This document shows positions 49,135 through 58,693 of a DNA stretch of 64,000 nucleotides, piece by piece. Each line of letters starts with the position of its first letter. The stretch's first letter is position 1. This DNA comes from Edaphochlamys debaryana (lineage: Eukaryota; Chlorophyta; Chlorophyceae; Chlamydomonadales), in the NCBI GenBank assembly GCA_016858145.1, contig JAEHOE010000033.1, positions 682,001 to 746,000 on the forward strand, read 5' to 3'. The position numbers and the translations under genes were made by a program. The notes under the pieces were generated by a model. It searched no databases, was not told the DNA's origin, and worked only from the letters and a program-made list of their open reading frames with translations.

Positions 49135-52100
49135 TCATCGCCCGCCCATCAGGCCCCCGCCAGCCGCGCCTAGCCGCCGCCGCTGAAGCTCCGCCGCCCG
49201 GTCCTTGAGGTTCCGTCCAATCGGCTTCGCCGCTGCTGAGGCCCCGGCCTTCCCGGCTGTCGCCGCCGCATGTGCGCCCGTGCCGACACCCGCGTGGCGA
49301 CCCCCGTGCGGCCCCGCCCTGGCAGCAGCCGCTGCCGCCAGCGCCGCCGCACCCGGCGGCGGCCGGCCGCTGCCGCCGGCCCCCGCGACCCCCGCTCCCG
49401 ACCCCGCACCTCTCCCTGCCCCTGCTCGCAAGCTGCTGGTGCTGCCTGGCGTCGGCCCCGTCCCACTGGGCCCCGCCCCTGACGTGCCGCCAGGCCGGCC
49501 GCTGCCGCCTGCTTCTACCGCCGCCGCCGCCGGGCCGGATCCTGGCCCAGAGACCGGCCCCGGCCGCAGCAGCGCTTCCCGATACGACCGACCGGGTTCA
49601 GACGCCGCGAGGGGAGCGCTCTCCCGAGCCGGCCCTGCCGTGCCTCCTGCTGCGGCCGGTGGGGCGCCCAGGGGCGACGGACGCACGGCAGGAGGGGTCC
49701 CGCCGGCTGCTGCCGCCGAGGCGGAGGATGGACGCGCCGGCGCCAGGGAGCCGCCGCCGCCGCCGCCGCTCAGAGCCTGGCGCTTCGCAGGCGGCAGCCC
49801 GCCTCCGCCTCCCGCGCCTCCCGCGCCTCGCCCCGAAGGCCCCGCGCCCCCTCCTGCCCCTGCCCCCGCTGCCCCTGCGGCTCCCCCCACTCGTGCGCCG
49901 CCTGCCCTCCCTCCGCCGCTGCTTCCGCTGCCGCCGCCGCTGCCGCTGGCGGCGGCGGCGGCGGCGGCGGTGAATATGTCCTGGTCCAGGATGCGCTTGC
50001 GGCTCTCGTCGGAGCCCAGCTGCGCCTTGGCCCCGCTGGTGAGGAAAGCCACCTGGGCGGGTGTGCGACAGGAGCCAGGCGGGGGGTTCTGGTTGAGAGA
50101 GGGGAGGCTAGGCAAGGCAAGGCAAGGCAAGGCAGGGCAGGGCACCACAACCGCCGCCGGCAGAGGGCACGATACATGCGCGCCCGATTCCGTCCCAGCC
50201 CGGCCAGGCCCAGCAGTCCGAGCGACATACCACACAGCCCACAGACACGAGCAGCCACACATCACAGAGAGCACGCTCCCCCTTGATCCGAAAACGACAC
50301 TGCGGCAGCCCCCAGCACCACGCTCCAAACCACCAGTGTCTGCTTTGCACGCACGCACGTGCACCGCCCCTGCAGGCCCCAGCACAGCACCCGACCCTAT
50401 GCGAGCACACCTGCGCTGCCAGCTGGTCGTTGGCGCTCTCTGGCAGCAGCGCGACCTCGGAGGGCAGGCCCAGCTGCTGGCGGCGCGCGTCCGCGGCGGC
50501 GGCGGCCTTGCGCTGCTGCCGCATGCCGGCGCGCAGGGCCTTGTTGAGGGCGTAGGGGTCGGCCGCGTGGGCGTCGGCCAGGTCGTGGATGGCCGCCACC
50601 CGGGCGGCGCCGCTGAGGGCCTTGGCCTTGGCGCCCTGGGGTTGGAGCGAGGGCGGGAGGGCGAGGGAGATTGAGGTGTCGAGTGCGTGTGGGAGGGGGT
50701 GTAGCATGGGGCTCGTGCGGGGCTGGCGCGGAGGCGGTGACAGCGCGAGGCGGTGCGCCGTGCTGCCGGTGCAAGCCTGAGCCCCACCAGGTCCCGGCAG
50801 TCGCAGTGCGCACTGCGCGTGCTCGCAGGGGGTGGAGTGGCAAGGGACTGCCCAATGGGAAAGGAGTCGGGGGCCCCAGCAGATGTACGGCAGGTGTACG
50901 GCAGCAGGCGCGGGGTGCTCACCTGCTGGAACTCCAGGCGGTACAGCGGGTCCTTATCGCGCCGCTCCTTCTCCGCCTCGTCGGGCAGCTCGATCACCTC
51001 GGCGTCGGCCGCCGTGTAGCTCTCCTCCTGCAAGCGCCAAAGCGAACAGAGCGAGAGTTATGCCAGCGCGCCCCCTTACCCATCCCCCTGCCCCCGATCA
51101 TTGCGCAAGAACCTGCGGCAGCCCAGCTCCCCAAACCCTAGCCGCCGTGCCTTCCAACACGCCAGCCCGAGGCCCCGCCCCGCCCTGCCCTCTCGCCCGC
51201 CCGCACCTTCTTGCGCGCCCCCTTTACCACCTGGTACTCTGCCACCAAGATCCATTCCCAGCCCCCGCTACCCGCACGCCGCCCCGAGGCCCCTCCTTTC
51301 CGCATCCACGCACCTTCTTGCGCGCCCCCTCCACGACCAGGTACTCTGCGTTCTTGGGGTCGGTCTGTATGGTGATGATGCAGCCGCAGTGGTGGCGCAT
51401 GGAGAACTGCAGGATCTTGGTGGAGTGGTAGTTGCCGATGGCCTTCTTCTCGGCGTTGAAGCGCTCGCCCTTGGCAATGTGCTCGCCGCATTTGTCGCAA
51501 AGGATGTTGAAGGGCACCTCGAACCTGCGAGGTAGGATGCGAAGGAGGAGACGTGCGGGAGGGTGAAGCGGGGGGTGAAGAGGGTGGATGCATTGAGCCC
51601 GCGCGTGAGAGGGGAGGGCCTCTGTTGATGTGGCCAACAAGCGGGGACGTGGAGAAAGAAGGATAATTGTATCGGTAAGAGTGAAGGGGCGATGGCTAGG
51701 ACGCTGTGGCCCCAGGCCGCACGCGCCCCGGCCCCCGAGGCGGACTCCCGACCCCCATCCAGACCCAGGTTCGGACCCCGCTCAGAGCACAACCCGATGC
51801 CACCACCCTCAGCCCTCCGGCTGTGAACCAGGCGGGCTTGAGCACCGCTAGCGCCGGGCAAGCGCTGCCCGTGTGCCTGGTGGCTGCCCAGGGCAGGGGC
51901 ACACGGCGCCTGCCCCACAAGCGCCGGCCACAGCTCGCGACACAGAGTCCACCAGGTGTGCTCACTGTGTGCTGTGCTCATCAGTACCGGTACCTGGCCC
52001 TGAGCTGTTCTCATCAGTACCGTTACCCGGCCCTGGCCCCGAGATTTGGCCCTCCTCTCAACGCTTCCCACAGCGGCTGCCTTTTCAGGTAACGACAGGT

Positions 52101-52486
52101 GCCCTCCAGCCTGCCCGCACCTGATGACCAGGATGCCCTGGTCCAGCTTCTTAGCTCGCTCGCGCAGCGGGTGCTGGCCATTGTACTGCGAAGGAGGGAG
52201 GGGCGAGGCAAAGGGGGACACGGCGACGGGGGCAAGGGGGATGGGCCGTGGACGTGGGCCGAGGCACGAAGTCGCCCCGCTGCTTGTGCACTGGCGCCAG
52301 GTGGGCCCCAAAGAAGACGTCCGCTGGCCTAAACGCGCACGTCGTGGGCGCAAAGCTGGCGAAGTGCATCGCACGCATCTTAGCATCCGCAAGGGCACGC
52401 ACCTTGTTGAGGGAGCCATGCTTGACAGGGTCAAAGTCCGGCGGAAAGTAAAAGTTGTCCGCCCTCGCAGCAGCGAGCGACGACAT
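49135..52486 (-). CDS. CCDC130: CWC16-family splicing factor (CCDC130/YJU2B-like)
   Basis: CWC16 proteins join the spliceosome around catalytic activation and help hold the branch helix. Exon 1 (52,486-52,403) starts MSSLAAARADNFYFPPDFDP, the near-invariant start of the CCDC130/Saf4 branch. It is followed by YNGQHPLRERAKKLDQGILV (exon about 52,122-52,185). The core exon (about 51,313-51,524) carries CDKC, RFNAEKKAIGNYHSTKI, HHCGC and QTDPKNAEYLVVEGARKK, the zinc-binding CWC16 core. Further exons (about 50,923-51,028 and 50,412-50,634) are charged and probably helical. The last exon (49,135-50,056) starts VAFLTSGAKAQLGSDESRKR and then becomes a long Gly/Ala/Pro/Ser low-complexity tail ending LGAAGGGLMGGR. 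That tail is far longer than in animal or plant homologues as I remember them. The gene is divergent to MUTYH. Confidence 0.92.
50106..50142 (+). repeat. GGCAA pentanucleotide repeat in an intron
   Basis: Five or six tandem copies of GGCAA/GGCAG lie in the intron between the last two CWC16 exons. Confidence 0.75.
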
Positions 52487-52962
52487 GGTGCCCTCCTTGG
52501 GCCTCCCTTGGCGCTGGGCCTAAGTAAGTGTGCTTCAAGTCCGTGTAATTGTGGAAAGGCGTGGCCAGAGGCTGGGGCCCGAAAGCGCCGGGCGCTCGCG
52601 GTTAACGTTCTGCGTGGAGAAGGGGAGCGAGCGCAGCCAGAGCACACAGACTAATAAACAGCAACGTAGCCAATATAATTGTGGCAAGCAGGGGCCATCC
52701 TGGAGCTTCCTGAACAAACCCTCATCGTGCACGGCAGGTCCATGCTGGGGCAAGGAGGCGGGAACTGCGCTGGGTCGCGTTGCCAGGCCTGCACTGCGTC
52801 GGCACCCGACCACAAACGGCAGTCTCGTAGGGGTCTTCAGAACTGCAACGGGGTTGCCGCGACCTCCCAAGCGAACACATTCAACCCATCCGGGGCACCC
52901 CGGAGCCGTGCTAGCTAGCCACGCTGCGCTGCACCTTTGCAACGTGGCGTAGAGCACTCAGC
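52487..52962. promoter_or_regulatory. Shared divergent promoter region, CWC16 and MUTYH
   Basis: Two genes for nuclear RNA/DNA upkeep start back to back, 476 bp apart. An AT-rich element at 52,669-52,680 reads GCCAATATAATT, combining a CCAAT box on the plus strand with a possible TATA in either direction. Which gene it serves is not clear. Confidence 0.5.
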
Positions 52963-55900
52963 ATGCGCGCCTCTGGGGCGAAGGCAGGCGGGAAGGGCGC
53001 TAAAGCGACGTCCGCGGCGAAGCCATCGACAGGTGCGAGCTGTCGTTCCCTCGCCTAGACGACGTCTAGCCAACATCGCTAATACCTAGAACCCTGCTGC
53101 ATGCGGGCGTCCGGTGTTGTTGGCGTCGGGGAGGTGGAGGGCAGTGCAGCGGGGAAGGGGTGAAGGTGGTGGGGGTGCAGGGAATACAAACGTGTGGTTA
53201 TGCCCTGCTCCCACACCGAATCGGACGTGCCTATCCCGACTCGCTTCATCCAAGCCAACCCCCACCAACTCCCTCCAACACCTCGTCCCTCAGTTGCAGC
53301 TGCCAAGCCAGGCAAAGGCAAAGCCGCTGCCCCGGCGGAGGAGGTGGAGGCGGAGGCGGTTGCTTCGGACACCCCCGCACCGGGCGCCATGAAGCCCGCT
53401 GGCGGCAAGGGCGCCGGGGGCAAGAAGGGCGCAGCGGCGGCGGCCTCCGCAGCGGGGCCCCACTTCACGGAGGAGGAGCGGACAGAGGTGGGCGCGGCAC
53501 ATGCATCCCCGCATCTGCTGGGTAGCTTGCAAGCGTGTACTCCTTTCTGACTACGTAGGGGGGCGGACAGACAGCGCATGTGTAGAGCCTCGGTGAGGCG
53601 CGACCATGTCGGCCCCAACCAAGCAGCTTCAGACCTTCAGTTCTGCTGTCCTTTACGATTCCGCCGCTAACGCGCAGTTCCGGTCCAAGCTGCTGGACTG
53701 GTACGACAGGACACACCGCGTGCTGCCGTGGCGCCGTACGCCCCATTCCAAGAAGGTGGGTTTGTAGGTTGTAGGAGACGGGGGAACCGCGGGTGTGGCG
53801 AGGGCGGACCCCAACGTCGGTGGCTTGGGGGCCTGGAGACAGGGAGGAGGCGTCAGCGACGGGCGGGACTAGGACGTAGCGCATGGGTTGGAGGGGTGAT
53901 GATTCGCGCGCCGATGGGGGCCGTGTTTTGTCAGGCCGTAGCGGGGCACACGTCATTGCCTCGGCGCAGAAGCGCCCGTCAGATGAGTGGTGTTGCTGCT
54001 TGAAAGCAGCGCCGTGCCTGTCTGTAGTCCGGGCCAGGCCGGGGCGACCGGCAGGGTGAGGGGTAAGATCGTTGGGGAGAGGTGGTGTTGGCTCACGGGA
54101 CGCAGGGTGCAGGGGTGGGTGCTTGGGTCCGAAGAGGGCTGAGAACCTCACTCGCAATTCCGCTCATTCCCCTGTCTCAGCAACTTCGAGACCCATGCCA
54201 CGCACCCAAGCCCATAACCTCCCGGATACATTACCCTGAGCTCGACCCCGGCGCCCACCCCTCCCCCGGTGGCGGCAGGAGGCGGCCGCTGGCGGCGCGG
54301 AGGGCGGCGAGGACGCCGTGGGCCCCGCGCCCGCCAGCCTGCCGGACCAGCAGTTTGCGTACTGGGTGTGGGTGTCGGAGGTGATGCTGCAGCAGACGCA
54401 GGTGCGCGGGTGCAGGGGACCGCAGGACTGGCAGCCAGCGGCCCCCGGGGAAGCGCTAGGAGACTCGCCAGCCGGCTTGCGGCAAGGCCAGGCAAGAGCG
54501 AGGGGCTGCAGCAGGCGCCAGTGTGAGGAGCGCTCAGCCTTGGGCGCTTAACAGAGGACGGTCGGGTGGTATCCGGGGTCCACTGAGGGAGCATATAGGG
54601 GGCTTGCTTTGGCTCGTGGCCTACTTGCGGCCCTTTCTTACATCCTTACACGCCCGTGCCTCCCACGACCACCACCCTGTCCAGGTGGCCACTGTCATTC
54701 CCTTCTTCAAGCGCTGGGTGGCCAAGTGGCCCACCGTTGCTGACCTGGCAGCCGCTGACGTTGACTCGGTCAACGCCATGTGGGCGGGGCTGGGGTACTA
54801 CCGCAGGTGCGTGGGGAACTGGGAGGGAACGGCGCAAGAGCTCTGGTCATGTGCAAAAGCAGCCCGGCCGATGGGCACGAGACTGAGCACACGATCCCGC
54901 CCTGCCTTGCCTGCCCCAGGGCCCGCTACCTGCTCGACGGGGCGCAGTTCGTGGTCCAGAAGCTGGGCGGCGCCTTCCCCACTACCGCCGCCGAGCTGCT
55001 CAAGATCCCCGGTGCGTACGGCGGTACGGCAGTGCGGCGGTTGGTGGTCCGGGTCGTGATCCCGATCGAATGTGCATGGTGGGCTGTCATACTGCTCGAA
55101 TACAAACCCCATTTTCATCGCTCTCCCTCCGTCAGGTGTGGGGCCATACACGAGTGCCGCTGTGGCTTCCATTGCCTTTGGCTCGCCCGCGGCCGCCGGT
55201 GAGCGGAGCTCCCTGGGCGGGACGCGGCAAGCTCGCCCCATGTGACTGCGTCAGCCACCGCGTTGTTAATGTGCTTAGGCCGCGACACGCCTTGCGCTCG
55301 CCCCGACCCCGCTTTCCACCTCCTGCCCACACCTCCCAACCTGCCCGCCCCCATCCCCGCCCTCCCGCCCTCCCCCAGTGGACGGCAACGTCATCCGCGT
55401 GGTGTCCCGCCTGCGCTCCGTGGCCGGCGACCCCACCAAGCTCACGCACCTGCACAACGCCCTGGCGGCGGAGCTGCTGGACTCGGAGCGGCCCGGCTGC
55501 TACAACCAGGTGCGCTCTGGCCCTGTTTCAGCCATTACCTTGGCTGCTACAAGATATTATCGAATGGAAGAATAAGTCGGGTTCGGACGGCTGCGACAAC
55601 CTGGTCCGATGGCCCTGGCCCTATCGCTGGGAAACAAGCAGGACACGTTAGAAGCATCAAAGTCAAAGGCTTCTAGTCCGGCGTTGGCTGAGCAAGGGAG
55701 CACAGCAGCCCGCCACCACTCGCACCTCTCGCCTCGCCCTCACCTACCGGCACCCGCCCCACGTGTCCCCAGGCGCTGATGGAGCTGGGGGCCACCGTCT
55801 GCCGCCCCGGCGCCGGCGGCCCCGACTGCGGCGCCTGCCCGGTGCGGGGCGTGTGCCGGGCGGCGGCGGAGTGGGAGGCCTACCTGGCGGCGGGGGGCGC

Positions 55901-57819
55901 CCCCGACGTGGAGGACGCGCCGAGGGTGACCAACGTGAGGAAGCGGGGGTGGAGGGGTGGGGTGGAGGGGGGCGGGGGACAGGGAGAGGGGTGGGCGGGT
56001 ACCGTGGACTTGAGACCCGGAGCGAGGAGTTCATGGGCTGGCGGGATAGGGCTCAGCGGGGGCAAGCCAAGCCGGCCCCGCCCCGCCTCGTCGTGCCCAC
56101 TCTCACCCGCCCCCTGCCCGCCACACCCCTTCCCCGTCGCCGACACCTCCCCCGCCCACACCTTCCCTGCCTCCCCCCCCAGTACCCCGGCAAGAAGGCC
56201 GTCAAAGGCAAGCGTGAGCAGGCCGTGGCAGTGACCGTGCTCGAGGTCATCTGCGCCAAACAGCAGCAGCAGCAGCCGGACAGCAAGCAGCCGCAAGGCA
56301 AGCAGGAGAGGGAGCAGGACAAAGCGGGGGAGAAGCAGCAGGCGGCGGTGGCGGCCGAGCCGGCCCCGCGGAAGCGGCAGAAGACCATGGCGGACTTTGC
56401 GCTGGCGGCGGCGGCGCGGAAGCAGGCGGCGGCGGCGGCAGGTGACGGCGGCGGCGCTGGCGGTGCTGGCGGCGGCGGTGGGGCGGACCTGGAGGCGCTC
56501 GTGGCGCGGGGCGTACGGCACTACCTGCTCGTCATGCGGCCTGAGGTACGGCGTTGGTTCTCGTATGTACAGCAGCAACTGTGCAGCTCTGCAGGTTGCC
56601 GGGTGCAGGTTGCCGGGTGACCGTACTGCGCGGGTCTTCTCCATCTGACGGATGTCCTTCCTCCGTCGTCGCGTCTGCACTCCGCAGGGCGGCCTTCTGG
56701 CGGGTCTGTGGGAGTTCCCCGGTGAGCACTTGGGCACCGTGGCGTGGGTGCATGCTTGCCTTGCCTTGCAACTGCAGCAGCGATAACTAGCCCCCATCCC
56801 ACCTCCTCCATCTTGCTGTGATCAGTCAATGTCAGCCGCTCCCTCGTGCCTTGCTTATGCCCTGCCCTGGACCGATGCCCCTTCGGCATTCACTTCATGC
56901 TTACATCGTGCCCCCTGGTGCAGGTGCGATCATGAGCGACGTCGTCCCCGAGGGCGAGGGCGCCGCGGCGGCGGCGGCACCGACGGCGGCAGAGCGCCAG
57001 CGGGCCGCCGAGTCCCTGCTCACCCGCCTCCTGGGGCCCTGCGCGGAGGGCCTGGCGGCGCCGTCGGGCTCTTCGGCCGCGGCGGGGGCGGGGCAGAAGC
57101 GCGCGGCGGAGGCGGCCGACGGCGCCGCCGCCACCGCCGCAGCCGGTGGCTCGCTCCGCGTGCTGGGCCGTCACGACATGGGGCAGTACGTCCACGTGTT
57201 CAGCCACATCCGTCAGACCAACTACGTGCAGCGGTTGACGGTTGTGTACGACGGTGACGTGGCCTCGCTCCTGCAGCTGACGGGCGCGAGCGAGGTAACC
57301 GCCGTAACCGTCGCGCCCGCGGCCCAGGAGGACGAGGCCAAGAAGGGGGGCAAGGGCGAGGCGAAGGAGGGCGAGGGGGCGAAGCGGTTCTCAGGCCGCA
57401 AGGCAGCGGCCAAGAAGGAAAAGGAGGAGGAAGACGAGGAGGCGGAAGAGGCCGACGAAGAAGAGGCGGAGGCGGACGGCGAGGCTGAGGAGCAGGAGGA
57501 GGGGGAGGGCGCGGGCGGCAGCAAAGCGGGGTCCAAGCCGGGCCGCAGCACGGGCAAGGGCAAGGCCGCCGCCGGGGCAGGCGGCGAGGCGGGGGCCAAG
57601 CCCGCGCTCGCGTGGGCGACGCGGCAGCAGATCGAGGGCCCCGGCCTGCCGCTGAGCTCGGGCGTCAAACGCATTCTGGAGCTGGCGGTTGGGGGCTCGG
57701 CGGGGGCGGGTGCAGGGGGAGCGGGCAAGGCCGGCGGCGGCAAGGCGGCGGGGAAGGCAGGTGGGGCCGGCAAGGCGGGGGCCGCCAAGGGCAAGGGCGG
57801 CAAGGCCGGGGGCAAGTAA
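52963..57819 (+). CDS. MUTYH: Adenine DNA glycosylase, MutY family
   Basis: MUTYH removes adenine mispaired with 8-oxoguanine. Twelve exons give 773 residues in a continuous frame: 52963-53032, 53300-53487, 53678-53755, 54279-54401, 54685-54806, 54920-55011, 55136-55198, 55379-55509, 55773-55934, 56183-56545, 56688-56721, 56924-57819. The basic N-terminus ([14 protein letters not shown]) may be a nuclear signal. The catalytic glutamate is in SEVMLQQTQ, the helix-hairpin-helix in [20 protein letters not shown], and the catalytic aspartate in VDGNVIRV. The Fe-S cysteines are C-x8-C-x2-C-x5-C; the family norm is C-x6-C-x2-C-x5-C. The C-terminal NUDIX-like domain is seen in [12 protein letters not shown] and [15 protein letters not shown]. 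It is interrupted by an Ala/Gly/Gln-rich linker and a long Lys/Glu-rich insert, and the gene ends in Ala-Gly-Lys repeats. The protein is much longer than bacterial MutY (about 350 residues) or human MUTYH (about 535). Confidence 0.93.
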
Positions 57820-58693
57820 GTGAAGTAGGGGCGGGGCAGGCGGGGCGGGTGGGAAGGTGCTTGGGGGCTGGGTCGGGCCCGCGACTGGGGGCCGGGCAGG
57901 AAGGAGGCGGGGCGTAAAGGAGGAACCCGGCGGGGGAGCAGGGGGGTTGCTCGAATGGGTGACAGGCGGGTGTTTGCAAAGGATCGCTCTTAACTGTGCA
58001 GGTGGGGTGTGCACCTACAAGCGGTCTGATCAGTGTGCGATATCGATGCATTTCGTTATTGATGTGTTTGTGCGGGCAGTGGGGCCCCTGCAGGACGCTA
58101 CGAAGGCATTGGTGGTGAGCTTTCGGTTCACGTACTCTGGTGCTGTGTGCGCAAGTTCTCCGCGCATGGTGTTATTGGTAGGCAGTAGGACCAGGACCTA
58201 GAGGACCAGATGGACCAGTCCTTGTCCCTATGGTGTGGGCAGGGAAAACTGATCAACCCCGCTCTAACAAACTGAGCGCAGTAGTACTGTTAGAGCGCCT
58301 CATGCATCTCGTATCCTTTGTAGGTGCGGTAGTTGCGGGCACGGCAGACCAGCGCACCGGCGTGGGCATGACCCTTCACGGGTGCCGTACACGCGGCGTT
58401 TGACAGCCCAGGCTCGATGCGTCCGCGCGACCCTGTGGGGCTCTGTGACATTATCAGCCTAGGCAGAGCCAAGGCCGACTGGCTGCGTTGGCTGAAGGCG
58501 GGATGAGCGGTGCACGCGCCAAAGGCCTGAGCCCTTGTCGAGACCGAGCGGCTGGCATCTGCGCACCTTCCAGCGGCGTGCGTGTACGTATAAGCACGGT
58601 GGGCTGCTGGCGAGCTCCATCTTTGTGGCTTGCGCAACCTGTTCTGCCATTCCACTCGCACTCCTGCAGGGCAAAGGAGATGGCGAGCTGAGA
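57820..58693. other. Spacer between MUTYH and the zinc-finger/OAS-like gene
   Basis: No firm gene was found. No TGTAA was seen within 500 bp of the MUTYH stop. A minus-strand frame at 58,290-58,427, preceded by a TCACAG acceptor and ending HEAL and TAA, looks slightly gene-like but stands alone. An in-frame open stretch with a CTGCAG acceptor at about 58,670 leaves room for upstream exons of the next gene. Confidence 0.4.

Noticed and set aside
49205..50674. A 489-codon plus-strand frame opposite the CWC16 gene
   Set aside because: It is the antisense shadow of the Gly/Ala/Pro-rich CWC16 tail and intron; the minus strand carries conserved splicing-factor exons.
58290..58427. A minus-strand frame with a TCACAG acceptor, ending TYKGYEMHEAL and a stop, as the last exon of a gene
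   Set aside because: No partner exon upstream is convincing, and the sequence antisense to it is the zinc-finger exon region, which has the better protein evidence.
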